A stretch of 64,000 bases of DNA from Prochlorococcus marinus (GTDB taxonomy: Bacteria; Cyanobacteriota; Cyanobacteriia; PCC-6307; Cyanobiaceae): positions 62,001 to 126,000 of the forward strand of contig NZ_CVSX01000040.1 of assembly GCF_001180305.1 (NCBI RefSeq), read 5' to 3'. A model generated the notes under the pieces. It was given only the letters and a program-made list of their open reading frames with translations, was not told where the DNA came from and did not search any database. This document shows, in pieces, positions 37,529 to 46,517 of this stretch (within the stretch, counting starts at the first letter, position 1; the number at the start of each line of letters is the position of its first letter). The position numbers and the translations under genes are program-made.

Positions 37529-40135
37529 TTGGATCACACACTTGTTATTGTTGAAAGTCCCACTAAAGCAAAAACAATAAGAAAGTTTTTGCCTGCTAAT
37601 TATGAAGTTCTCGCTTCAATGGGGCACGTAAGAGATCTTCCGAAAGGAGCTGCTGAAATTCCTGCTGCAGTTAAAAAGGAAAAATGGTCAAGAATAGGGG
37701 TAAATACAACAGAAGATTTTGAACCACTTTATATAGTTCCAAAAGATAAGAAAAAGGTTGTTAAAGAGTTGAAAGATGCGTTAAAAGGTGCGACTCAACT
37801 CTTGCTAGCAACTGATGAAGATAGAGAGGGAGAAAGCATTAGTTGGCATCTTCTGCAAATACTTAAGCCTAAAATACCAACTAAGAGAATGGTTTTCCAT
37901 GAGATTACAAAAAAGGCAATTAATAAAGCTTTAGATCAAACAAGAGAAATTGATATGGAACTTGTTCAAGCTCAAGAAACTAGAAGAATCCTGGACAGGC
38001 TTTTTGGATATGAATTATCTCCTCTACTATGGAAGAAAGTAGCCCCTCGTTTATCTGCTGGTCGTGTTCAGTCAGTTTCAGTAAGACTTCTTGTAAGAAG
38101 AGAGAGAGAACGAAGATCTTTCAAAAAAGCTAGTTACTGGGGGATTAAAGCTGCCTTAGTAAAAGATAATGTTACTTTCGAAGCAAAATTATTTAGCTTA
38201 AACGGTCAAAGAATTTCTAATGGTTCTGATTTTGATGAGCATACCGGTAGATTAAAAGAAGGAAATAAATCTTTAATAATTGGAGAAGAAAAAGTAAATG
38301 ATTTACTGAGGACTTTTTCTTCTGAGGATTGGTTAGTATCAAAAATTGAAAAAAAACCAACTACTCGTAAGCCAGTTCCTCCTTTTACAACAAGTACATT
38401 GCAACAAGAAGCAAATAGGAAGCTTCGTTTATCTGCAAGAGAAACTATGAGATGTGCTCAAGGTCTTTATGAGAGGGGTTTCATAACATATATGAGAACT
38501 GACTCAGTTCATCTTTCTGAACAAGCAATTAAAGCAGCTAGAGAATGTGTCACTTCTAGGTATGGGAAGGAGTATTTATCTAACTCTCCTAGGCAATTCA
38601 ATTCAAATGCAAGAAATGCTCAAGAAGCACATGAAGCCATTAGGCCTGCAGGTGAGGTATTCAAAACACCAAAAGAAACCAATCTTACTGGAAGAGACTT
38701 ATCGCTCTACGATTTAATCTGGAAAAGAACTGTTGCTAGTCAAATGGCGGAGGCTAGATTAACAATGATCAATGCTGAAATTAGTGTTGGGAACGGATTA
38801 TTTAAATCGAGTGGTAAAAGTATTGATTTTGCAGGATTCTTTAGAGCTTATGTTGAGGGTAGTGATGATCCTAGTTCATCACTTGAAGAGCAAGAAGTAA
38901 TTCTTCCAAGCCTTACATCGGGAACATTTCTAGAAGTTACCAAATCAGAATCTACCTATCATGAGACTAAGCCGCCTGCAAGATACACCGAGGCTGCATT
39001 AGTTAAAGTTCTTGAGAAAGAGGGGATTGGACGACCTTCTACATATGCGAGCATTATTGGGACAATTGTTGATAGAGGTTATGCAAATATATCTTCCAAT
39101 ACTTTGGCCCCAACCTTTACAGCTTTTGCTGTTACTGCTCTTTTAGAAGAACATTTCCCCGATTTAGTTGATACTACTTTTACTGCAAAAATGGAATCTT
39201 CATTAGATGAAATATCATCAGGTAATCTTGAGTGGTTACCATACCTCGAGACTTTCTATAAAGGTAAAAATGGGCTGGAGGTGAAAGTGCAGAAAACACA
39301 GGGTGATATTGATGGCAAAGCTTATAGACAAGTTGATTTCGACGATTTACCTTGCGTTGTCAGAATAGGCTCTAACGGACCGTGGCTAGAGGGTATAAAA
39401 ATTGATGAATCTGGAAATCAAATTCAGGCGAAAGGTAATCTTCCAATGGATATTACTCCAGGAGATTTAGATAAAAAGAAAGTTGATCAAATTTTAAGCG
39501 GTCCATCAGATCTCGGAACTGATCCAAATACTGGAGAAAAAGTATTTTTGCGATTCGGACCTTATGGACCTTACGTTCAGTTGGGGAACAACGATCAGGA
39601 TAAAGCTAAACCAAGAAGAGCTTCATTACCTAAGGAGTTGAAAACTGAAGATTTAACTTTAGATGAAGCTCTACAACTTTTAAGCCTGCCAAAATTACTA
39701 GGTATGCACCCAGAAGGTGGATTCGTTGAGGCTGACAGAGGAAGATTTGGACCATATATTAAATGGATTAAAAATGAAAATGAGTCTGAAAATAGATCAT
39801 TAAAAAAAGAAGATGATGTTTTTACCGTCGATCTCACACGAGCATTAGAAATTCTTGCAATGCCAAAAATGGGTAGAGGAGGTCAAGAAGTATTGAAAGA
39901 CTTTGGAAAACCAAAAGAATTTAAAGAAAAAATTCAGATATTAAATGGAAGATATGGCGTCTATTTAAAATGTGGTAAAACTAATGTTTCGCTTGCTAAA
40001 GATACTGATTTAGAAAAATTCTCAATAGATGATGCTGTAGCTCTCTTAGAAGAAAAACTCAAAGATAAAAAAGGATCTACTTCAAAAAAAAGCAAAATAA
40101 GTAATAAAAAGACTACAAGAAAAAAGAAAAGTTAG
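37529..40135 (+). CDS. topA: DNA topoisomerase I
   Basis: 868 residues. The Toprim domain opens VIVESPTKAKTIRKFL, with the metal triad DEDREGE near residue 98. The catalytic tyrosine is in GFITYMRTDS near 317. The C terminus carries three TopA C-terminal repeats (GRFGPYIKW and similar) and a Lys/Ser/Thr-rich tail instead of zinc fingers. It relaxes negative supercoils. The start is TTG at 37529, which gives the canonical N terminus with no closer ATG. Confidence 0.96.
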   Translation: MDHTLVIVESPTKAKTIRKFLPANYEVLASMGHVRDLPKGAAEIPAAVKKEKWSRIGVNTTEDFEPLYIVPKDKKKVVKELKDALKGATQLLLATDEDREGESISWHLLQILKPKIPTKRMVFHEITKKAINKALDQTREIDMELVQAQETRRILDRLFGYELSPLLWKKVAPRLSAGRVQSVSVRLLVRRERERRSFKKASYWGIKAALVKDNVTFEAKLFSLNGQRISNGSDFDEHTGRLKEGNKSLIIGEEKVNDLLRTFSSEDWLVSKIEKKPTTRKPVPPFTTSTLQQEANRKLRLSARETMRCAQGLYERGFITYMRTDSVHLSEQAIKAARECVTSRYGKEYLSNSPRQFNSNARNAQEAHEAIRPAGEVFKTPKETNLTGRDLSLYDLIWKRTVASQMAEARLTMINAEISVGNGLFKSSGKSIDFAGFFRAYVEGSDDPSSSLEEQEVILPSLTSGTFLEVTKSESTYHETKPPARYTEAALVKVLEKEGIGRPSTYASIIGTIVDRGYANISSNTLAPTFTAFAVTALLEEHFPDLVDTTFTAKMESSLDEISSGNLEWLPYLETFYKGKNGLEVKVQKTQGDIDGKAYRQVDFDDLPCVVRIGSNGPWLEGIKIDESGNQIQAKGNLPMDITPGDLDKKKVDQILSGPSDLGTDPNTGEKVFLRFGPYGPYVQLGNNDQDKAKPRRASLPKELKTEDLTLDEALQLLSLPKLLGMHPEGGFVEADRGRFGPYIKWIKNENESENRSLKKEDDVFTVDLTRALEILAMPKMGRGGQEVLKDFGKPKEFKEKIQILNGRYGVYLKCGKTNVSLAKDTDLEKFSIDDAVALLEEKLKDKKGSTSKKSKISNKKTTRKKKS

Positions 40136-40142
40136 AAAAAAT

Positions 40143-40721
40143 ATGATTTTAAAAAAAAAAGAAATTTTTTTATGTATTTTTTTAATTTTATTGCAATCCT
40201 GCTCTGGAGGTAGAATCGGAAATTTTCTTGAAAGTAGTTTTAATGATTTAGAAAAAATAAGCGAGGATGAAGATTTGCGAAATAATTTTGAAAATAAAAA
40301 AATTGAATTGAAAGGAAATAAAGAGATTAATGATGAAGAAAATAAAAAAATAAAAAAAGTTGAAAAGTCAAAAGCTGTTCTTGAAAATAAAAAAATTGAG
40401 TTGAAAGGAAATAAAGAGATTAATGATGAAGAAAATAAAAAAATAAAAAAAGTTGAAAAGTCAAAAGCTGTTCTTGAAAATAAAAGAAATACTAGTTCAG
40501 AAAAAATATCAAAACAAAAAATTAACAAAATTAAGAATTCTTCAAAAAAAAGAAAAATTGACCGTCAATCTTACAAAATAATTTTTATTTTAAAAGATGT
40601 AGATCCAAAAGATCCTACGGGAGAATTAAATAACATATTGAGTAATTCTGAGGTAAATTTTGAAATAGAAAAGATTGAACGTATCTTTGATTCAAAAAAT
40701 AAAAATATGAACAAAAATTAA
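40143..40721 (+). CDS. Lys/Glu-rich lipoprotein with internal repeats
   Basis: 192 residues. A signal peptide (basic start, then FLCIFLILLQSC) ends in a lipobox LLQSC, so a lipidated surface or periplasmic protein is likely. Residues about 50-111 are two copies of a 31-residue charged unit (ENKKIELKGNKEIN...VEKSKAVL), and the tail DVDPKDPTGELNNILSNSEVNFEIEKIERIF looks folded. No family is recognised. It starts 7 bases after topA and lies just ahead of the DUF2232 membrane protein gene. Confidence 0.7.
   Translation: MILKKKEIFLCIFLILLQSCSGGRIGNFLESSFNDLEKISEDEDLRNNFENKKIELKGNKEINDEENKKIKKVEKSKAVLENKKIELKGNKEINDEENKKIKKVEKSKAVLENKRNTSSEKISKQKINKIKNSSKKRKIDRQSYKIIFILKDVDPKDPTGELNNILSNSEVNFEIEKIERIFDSKNKNMNKN
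40288..40473 (+). repeat. 93-bp tandem duplication in the lipoprotein gene
   Basis: Two head-to-tail 93-base copies (40288-40380 and 40381-40473) differ, by eye, at a single base (A/G at the 19th position), followed by 12 bases of a third. The unit is a multiple of three, so the frame is kept. Such near-identity marks a recent slippage or unequal exchange event. Confidence 0.92.
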
Positions 40722-40741
40722 TTAAAAATATATATTAAAAA

Positions 40742-41380
40742 ATGAAAATAAAAACAAAAACCGAAGCATTAAACATTGTAGAGACTTCGTATCTAGCATC
40801 TCTCTCCTCTTTATTATGGGTTGCCTTATATTACCTTCCAATTGGCGGAGCTTTATTAAGGTTGATTTTACCACTCCCAATGATTTTATTGCACTTAAGA
40901 AGAGGAACTAAAACTGCATTGGAAGGAATATTAATACAATTTCTTCTTTTATTTATAATTATGGGACCTGTTAGAGGAACTTTATTTTTATTCCCTTATG
41001 GATTTTTGGCTTTTTGGTTGGGCTGGTGTTGGTTTAAGGAAAAGAGTTGGAGTGTAAGTTTAACCATCGGAGTTATTATTGGTACATTAGGTTTCTTCTT
41101 ACGTGTAATAGCATTATCTACGTTGGTTGGAGATAATCTTTGGGTATTAATTACTAGAGCAAGTTTTGGACTCATAGAAAAGTTTATTGGATTGTTTAAT
41201 TTACCTTTTTCTCCATCAATTTTAAGTATCCAATTGGGCGCAATTTTATTAATAATTTTTCAAGAAATAGTTTATGTCTTAACTGTTCATATTGTTGCTT
41301 ATTCTCTTTTCCCGAGATTTAAATTGACTATCCCAGATCCTCCAAGACTATTAAATAGTTTTGTTGATTTAAATCATTGA
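40742..41380 (+). CDS. DUF2232-like membrane protein
   Basis: 212 residues with about five to six membrane segments. ALYYLPIGGALLRLILPLPMILLHLRRG near residue 28 resembles the DUF2232/YybS-type family, and GPVRGTLFLFPYGFLAFWLGWCW follows. It could be a transporter S-component-like protein. Its stop overlaps the TTG start of the CobT-like gene, so coupling is possible. Confidence 0.75.
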   Translation: MKIKTKTEALNIVETSYLASLSSLLWVALYYLPIGGALLRLILPLPMILLHLRRGTKTALEGILIQFLLLFIIMGPVRGTLFLFPYGFLAFWLGWCWFKEKSWSVSLTIGVIIGTLGFFLRVIALSTLVGDNLWVLITRASFGLIEKFIGLFNLPFSPSILSIQLGAILLIIFQEIVYVLTVHIVAYSLFPRFKLTIPDPPRLLNSFVDLNH

Positions 41381-41391
41381 AAAAAATAAGA

Positions 41392-42546
41392 ATGTATAAT
41401 AAGGAATTAGGAATAAATTTTTTTGGTAGTGAATCTATTAAAAAAAGGCAACTCAATAGTATAAAGATACTGAAAAAGAACATAAAAAATTTCAAAATAT
41501 TTCTTATAATTGCTGGTACTAATACATCTCAAATTCCAGGAATTTCCGCTGCAGGTATAAGTGCGAGATCTAGGAGAATCACTGCACTCGCAGATGCCGA
41601 ATTTTTGCTAAATGGTGCTTCAAAAGATCATAAATATAAATTGCCTCTTCTTAGTGCAGGAGTCACTCCAGCCCTAATAAGTTATGTATGTTCAAAGCTT
41701 ATAAATGTTAATCCAATTATTGTTCCTTTAGGAATTGGAGTAAAGCCTTACTTTAATCATTTAGTTGTAGAAGATATGGATTTGGGACCCTCAAATTGTC
41801 TTACCACCGGTAAATCTATGACTAGAGGTAGAGTTCTAAATCTTTATGAAAGAGGACTTGCAAAAGGGAAATCCTCAAAACACCCTATTTTAATTTCTGA
41901 ATCTGTCCCGGGGGGCACCACAACTGCTCAAGCAGTAATGGAGGCCTTTGGTTTGCGAGTATCTAATTTAGTAGGGAGTAGTTTATTTAAAGCTCCAAGA
42001 GAACTTAGAAGAAAAGTAGTTAAAAAAGGACTTTTAAATTCAAATCTCAAGTCAGATTTTGACTCTTTTGATGTAATTGCGTCAGTAGGCGATCCTTTTC
42101 AAGCTTTTTCAATGGGTTTATTAATTGGGGCTAGGTTAGCAAAACAACCTGTCATATTGTCTGGTGGAAGTCAAATGTTAGCTGTCATTTTGCTTGCATT
42201 AGAAGCCTTAGGTGAAAAAAATAAGGATGATTTTATTGAGGATGTCTTTATTGCTACAACTGGATGGCTTCTGAAAGATAATTCTCTAAATAATTTATTA
42301 AATTTAATTAATGAAAAATATCATGTGGACTTATTAGGTTTAGCAAGCCCTTTAAATTTTAAATCTTCAACATATAAAGAATTGAAGGATTATGAATTTG
42401 GTCATGTGAAAGAAGGAGTTGGTGCTGGTGGAATATCAATTCTTGCTTTCTTGAAGGGATCAAAAAATGACGAAATAGTTTCAATGTGTCAACAAAATCT
42501 GGAAATGATGAAGTGTTTAGGTCAAATTTCCTTAGAGAAGGATTGA
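41392..42546 (+). CDS. CobT-like protein of the UPF0284/TIGR00303 family
   Basis: 384 residues from the ATG at 41392; a TTG at 41377 overlaps the preceding stop. It has IAGTNTSQIPGISAAGISARSRRITALADAEFLL near residue 35 and SESVPGGTTTAQAVMEAFGLRV near 165, as in the UPF0284 family distantly related to CobT (nicotinate-nucleotide:dimethylbenzimidazole phosphoribosyltransferase). A role in corrinoid lower-ligand assembly is proposed for the family, not proven. In Prochlorococcus, which makes pseudocobalamin, an adenine rather than DMB would be the expected base. Confidence 0.82.
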   Translation: MYNKELGINFFGSESIKKRQLNSIKILKKNIKNFKIFLIIAGTNTSQIPGISAAGISARSRRITALADAEFLLNGASKDHKYKLPLLSAGVTPALISYVCSKLINVNPIIVPLGIGVKPYFNHLVVEDMDLGPSNCLTTGKSMTRGRVLNLYERGLAKGKSSKHPILISESVPGGTTTAQAVMEAFGLRVSNLVGSSLFKAPRELRRKVVKKGLLNSNLKSDFDSFDVIASVGDPFQAFSMGLLIGARLAKQPVILSGGSQMLAVILLALEALGEKNKDDFIEDVFIATTGWLLKDNSLNNLLNLINEKYHVDLLGLASPLNFKSSTYKELKDYEFGHVKEGVGAGGISILAFLKGSKNDEIVSMCQQNLEMMKCLGQISLEKD

Positions 42547-42549
42547 TGA

Positions 42550-43533
42550 ATGTTATCAAGATTTTCAACAAGAAGAGAGTTTTTAAATTGCGGTAAGCTT
42601 TCTTTTTTATTTCTCTTAAATTCTTGTAGCAATATTCCAGATAAAGTGAATATTGCACTGCAAAACTCTTTTTATCCAAAATCTTTTAGAGATACTATTC
42701 CAAAAAATTGGAAACAGGAAAAAATTAATTTTGAAATTATCCAGCCACAAAAAAATAGAAAAGTAATTTCAAACTCAGACTTTACTTTGATAAATGATGG
42801 ATGGATAACTAGTTTAAATTTTGCGAAATTTGAAAAAATAAAAGAATACTCATTGATCGAAAAATTGGATAGGAGAGCGATAAATTTTTTAGGAAGCTTT
42901 AATGAAAATCAAAAGAGTAAATTATTCCCTATTGGAGTAGTCCCTTATGCAATTATTATCAAAAATAATAAAGATCTAATAAATTCGGCTAGAACTTCTT
43001 GGGATTTCCTTTTATCTAAAAAATTAACTGGTAAAGTCATTTTCCCACAAAGTCCAAGATTAATATTGTCTATTGCTAAAAAAATTAATTCATCTAACTC
43101 TTTAAAAAAAATAAAAAGCCAAGCAATGTTGTTTGATGATAAAAATATGCTCAATTGGTTGATTAATTCTGAAGCTTGCGTAGCTATAGTTCCTTATAGT
43201 CTTTGCTCAAAATATTTAAAAATAGACCCAAGGCTTTCTTTAGTTTTCCCTAGTCAAGGCGTACCACTGATGTGGTTTTTTCTCCTTAGTCGATCAAATC
43301 TTAATAATGCAAAATTAATTAAATGGATTAAATCTTTAGAAAATAAATCCATAGCAGATAAATTAGTAAGTGAAGGTTGGTATCTACCATTCAATAATGA
43401 TTATTTACAAAATAAATATCAAACTGAGATAATCTCCATCTCAGGTCCTTCTAAGAAATGTTGGGATAATAGTTGGTCTTTCCCTGTCTTAACAGATGAA
43501 CAAAAAATTAATCTTGAAAATTCCTGGAATTAA
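42550..43533 (+). CDS. Tat-signal substrate-binding-like protein
   Basis: 327 residues. The N terminus TRREFLNCGKLSFLFLLNSCS contains a twin-arginine motif and a possible lipobox cysteine. The body has blocks such as ALFPIGVVPYAIII and VAIVPYSLCSKYL typical of type II (polyamine/iron-like) periplasmic binding folds. Family support is weak. It follows the CobT-like gene by 3 bases. No ABC transporter genes lie nearby, so a ligand cannot be guessed. Confidence 0.65.
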   Translation: MLSRFSTRREFLNCGKLSFLFLLNSCSNIPDKVNIALQNSFYPKSFRDTIPKNWKQEKINFEIIQPQKNRKVISNSDFTLINDGWITSLNFAKFEKIKEYSLIEKLDRRAINFLGSFNENQKSKLFPIGVVPYAIIIKNNKDLINSARTSWDFLLSKKLTGKVIFPQSPRLILSIAKKINSSNSLKKIKSQAMLFDDKNMLNWLINSEACVAIVPYSLCSKYLKIDPRLSLVFPSQGVPLMWFFLLSRSNLNNAKLIKWIKSLENKSIADKLVSEGWYLPFNNDYLQNKYQTEIISISGPSKKCWDNSWSFPVLTDEQKINLENSWN

Positions 43534-43536
43534 TCT

Positions 43537-44679
43537 TTAACCCCATAATCTTTTAGTCGGAGTTTCATTTAATAAGTTATGGGTTTGTTTTAATAAATTT
43601 GGTATATCTAATTTACTAGGACACTTAGGAACACATTCATTACACTCTTTACAAAATGAGGAATTTTTTTCTTCCCACCAGTGGCCTGCTTTTCCTATTA
43701 AATTGTATCTTTCTTTTGAAAATTCATATTGGCCATAACCAATAGATATATTCCTTAAACGAAGTATCTCTGGTATTGGTATTTCATTTGGGCATGGTAG
43801 ACAACTTCTACATTGTTCGCATTTGGTTGAGTTTAATCTTTCATTTGCTAAGTCCTCAATTTTTTTTAGGGCACTTTTCTCGCGTTTCGTAAGCTTTTCG
43901 CAAGAGTTTCTTAGTTTATTCGCAAATTCAAAATCTTTTTTGTTTGTTGCTCCCAAGGACAAAGTTGTAATTCCTTTTGCCAACAAAAATCTATACGCCA
44001 ATTCTAATGGATGAAAAGGCTTAGAGGCTTCTAACAATATATCACTTGGAGAATATAGTCTTCCGCCCTTATCAGCAGGCGATATCGCTAACACTCCCAT
44101 ACCTTTTTTTATAGCCTGCTCTGCCAAAGTAATTTTAGATTGATCTAAATAATGCAAATGAAGACTACAAAAACTAAAAACTTCACTGTTAATTGCTTCT
44201 TTAATTAGTGAATAACTTCCGTGTGAACTAAAACCAACTTGATCAACAAGTTCCTTCTCAAGTATCCATGATATAAATTTCTTACCCTCTCCAGTTAGAA
44301 CCCAATCAAGATGTTGTTTTATGTTAAGTCCGTGAATTGCTAGATTATTAATTTTTTTGCGATTAAAATTTTTTAAAGAATTTTTAAAATTATTTTTTAA
44401 AAATTCAAAATCACCCTTTGGTAAAATTTTGGTAGTTATCACCCAATTTTTTTCTTTTATATTTTCTTCTATTTCAAGTTTCTTTATTGAATTTCCTATA
44501 AGTGATTCAGCCTCTCCATAAGAAGCTGCTGTTTCTATATGATTGATTCCTACATAATATGCATTTTTTAATATGTAATACATTTTTTCGAGACTTTCAG
44601 TTGCTCGCATTGTCCCTAAAGTGAATAAGCTCACTTTTGCCCCTTTCCCAAATGATCTTTTTTGTGAATTAATAATCAT
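43537..44679 (-). CDS. Aldo/keto reductase with ferredoxin-like C-terminal domain
   Basis: 380 residues. An N-terminal AKR barrel (about 1-270) carries FSLGTMRATES and HIETAASYGEAESLIGNSI (catalytic Asp replaced by Glu/Thr, Tyr retained). The C-terminal 100 residues hold eight cysteines in two groups, CEQCRSCLPC and CKECNECVPKC, each followed by P, like a dicluster 4Fe-4S domain. An electron-transfer-linked reductase is likely; substrate unknown. Convergent with the preceding gene and divergent from ribE. Confidence 0.85.
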   Translation of the reverse strand: MIINSQKRSFGKGAKVSLFTLGTMRATESLEKMYYILKNAYYVGINHIETAASYGEAESLIGNSIKKLEIEENIKEKNWVITTKILPKGDFEFLKNNFKNSLKNFNRKKINNLAIHGLNIKQHLDWVLTGEGKKFISWILEKELVDQVGFSSHGSYSLIKEAINSEVFSFCSLHLHYLDQSKITLAEQAIKKGMGVLAISPADKGGRLYSPSDILLEASKPFHPLELAYRFLLAKGITTLSLGATNKKDFEFANKLRNSCEKLTKREKSALKKIEDLANERLNSTKCEQCRSCLPCPNEIPIPEILRLRNISIGYGQYEFSKERYNLIGKAGHWWEEKNSSFCKECNECVPKCPSKLDIPNLLKQTHNLLNETPTKRLWG

Positions 44680-44791
44680 CTGAAAATGATCAATTTCCTT
44701 TTATTTATTATTTAATTTATTTATAGTGGAAAATAATCTAAAGTAAATTAAAGTAAATACAAAATTTTGTAAAAATATTTTTCTTTGATCT

Positions 44792-45445
44792 ATGTTCACC
44801 GGAATAATCCAATCAGTTGGAAAACTAAAACAGGAAAAAAATATTTTAGAAATTGAAGTTCTAGAAAACTTTTTTGATATGGGAATAGGCGACAGTATTG
44901 CTGTTGATGGAATTTGTTTGACAGTCAAAGAAATTTTTCAAAATAAATTTACGGTTGATGTTAGTGAAGAAACATTAAAAAAAACAACTTTAGGATTAAA
45001 ATCTAATCTAAATCAAATTGTTAATTTGGAGCCTGCTCTTCGTATATCTGATCGTCTGGGTGGACATATAGTAAGTGGACATATTGATGGCCTTGGAACA
45101 GTTGAAAATATAGAAAAATTAGAGAAATCTTGGCTTTTATCAATAAAGTGGAAAAATGACAAGTTTTCAAAATATGTAGTTAATAAAGGTAGTATTTGCG
45201 TAAATGGTATCAGTCTTACGATTGCAAAATATGAGAAGGAAGGAGAAATATTCACTATTGCGATAATTCCTCATACTTGGTACAACACTAATCTGAATAA
45301 ATTAAATGTTGGTGACAGTGTAAACCTTGAGGCAGATGCACTGATTAAATATGTAGAGAAATTGCTTTTGTTTAATAAAAATAGTAAACAAGATTTTTCT
45401 TCAAATAATATTTCTTCAGAGTGGCTTAAAGAAAACGGTTGGTAA
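44792..45445 (+). CDS. ribE: Riboflavin synthase alpha chain
   Basis: 217 residues with two lumazine-binding repeats. The first starts MFTGIIQSVGKL and contains GDSIAVDGICLTV. The second contains GGHIVSGHIDGLG near residue 90 and GSICVNGISLTIA near 131. It dismutates dimethylribityllumazine to riboflavin. Alone here, convergent with cyAbrB (11 bases). Confidence 0.96.
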   Translation: MFTGIIQSVGKLKQEKNILEIEVLENFFDMGIGDSIAVDGICLTVKEIFQNKFTVDVSEETLKKTTLGLKSNLNQIVNLEPALRISDRLGGHIVSGHIDGLGTVENIEKLEKSWLLSIKWKNDKFSKYVVNKGSICVNGISLTIAKYEKEGEIFTIAIIPHTWYNTNLNKLNVGDSVNLEADALIKYVEKLLLFNKNSKQDFSSNNISSEWLKENGW

Positions 45446-45456
45446 AATATTTTTTT

Positions 45457-45810
45457 TTAATTTAATGGAATTAGATAAATTGTTTTTGAATCTTTTTTTA
45501 GATCGATTTTAAATTCCTTACCAGGTTCTAGTCCTAATTTTTTGGTGTAGGCATTACCTATTAATAGATTCCCATTACCATGAACCTTAGTTTTAAATTC
45601 TGTCTGTCTGCCTCTTGAAGCTCTATTACCATTTTTCCCCTGACGACCATTTCCTATTTTGTAACCCTTAGCTTCGATAAGCGCCTTATAAAAACTTTTT
45701 CTTAAGACTCTCCCGCTAGGACCTACGTAACCACAACCTTTAGCTATTTCATCTTCAGATTTTTTACTTAATAATTTTGCTTTTTCAAGAAGTTCTTTTC
45801 CCTCTAGCAT
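45457..45810 (-). CDS. Cyanobacterial AbrB-like transcription regulator
   Basis: 117 residues. The N-terminal half (LLEKAKLLSKKSEDEIAKGCGYVG) and the C-terminal AbrB swapped-hairpin (EFKTKVHGNGNLLIGNAYTKKLGLEPGKEFKIDL) match cyAbrB, where the AbrB domain is C-terminal. These proteins bind DNA widely and tune carbon/nitrogen balance in cyanobacteria. Located downstream of ctaE on the same strand (98 bases). Confidence 0.9.
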   Translation of the reverse strand: MLEGKELLEKAKLLSKKSEDEIAKGCGYVGPSGRVLRKSFYKALIEAKGYKIGNGRQGKNGNRASRGRQTEFKTKVHGNGNLLIGNAYTKKLGLEPGKEFKIDLKKDSKTIYLIPLN

Positions 45811-45908
45811 TATCTGACAAATTTCTAATTATATATTCTTACTAAAAAAGAGTTTTGTGGCAATATAAATTAATAAAAAATATATTTAATTATTTAAATT
45901 AATTTTTC

Positions 45909-46511
45909 TCACAAAAGGTACAAAATAATAAATAAAATAACCCATATTCCATCTACAAAATGCCAGTACAATTCTACAGCTTCTAAAGGAAACATATTTT
46001 TACTTGTAATTCTCCCGCCATTTGTTCTCGATTGCCAAGCAATAATTAAAATCATTAAAGTGCCTAAAGTCACATGCAATCCATGAAAGCCAGTTAGAGC
46101 ATAAAAAGTACTAGCAAATAAATTATCTGTTAATCCAAAAGGTAAATGAAAATATTCAAATAATTGACATATCAAAAAAATTATTCCAAGAAAAGCAGTA
46201 AAAAATAACCATCTTTGGGAATCAGAGTTTTTATCTTTCAAAAGTGCTTTACCTGCCTTGTGGAAAGTTGCACTACTAACAAGTAATAAAATTGTATTTA
46301 ATGTAGGTATTGGGAGCTCTAATTCATAGATAGCGCCATCAGGTAATGGATTTACTGCTTTATAAGTTAGATAAGCAGCGAAGAATCCAGCAAAAGTCAT
46401 CCCGTCAGCAATTAAGAAAGTTATAAGACCAAACATTCTGAAGTCTTCATGCGTTTCCTTTAATTCAGAATTATTTTTTTGAATTTCTTTTGAGCTATCT
46501 AGAGTGGTCAT
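45909..46511 (-). CDS. ctaE: Cytochrome c oxidase subunit III
   Basis: 200 residues with five membrane segments, the short cyanobacterial form. FYALTGFHGLHVTLGTLMILI near residue 135 and WHFVDGIWVILFIILYLL at the C terminus are family hallmarks. It stabilises the oxidase core. Third gene of ctaC-ctaD-ctaE, 6 bases after ctaD. Confidence 0.95.
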   Translation of the reverse strand: MTTLDSSKEIQKNNSELKETHEDFRMFGLITFLIADGMTFAGFFAAYLTYKAVNPLPDGAIYELELPIPTLNTILLLVSSATFHKAGKALLKDKNSDSQRWLFFTAFLGIIFLICQLFEYFHLPFGLTDNLFASTFYALTGFHGLHVTLGTLMILIIAWQSRTNGGRITSKNMFPLEAVELYWHFVDGIWVILFIILYLL

Positions 46512-46517
46512 ATGTTT

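Noticed and set aside
40082..40528. Phe/Leu-rich frame on the - strand opposite the lipoprotein gene
   Set aside because: It is a low-complexity shadow of the Lys/Glu repeats; the + strand frame has a signal peptide and lipobox.
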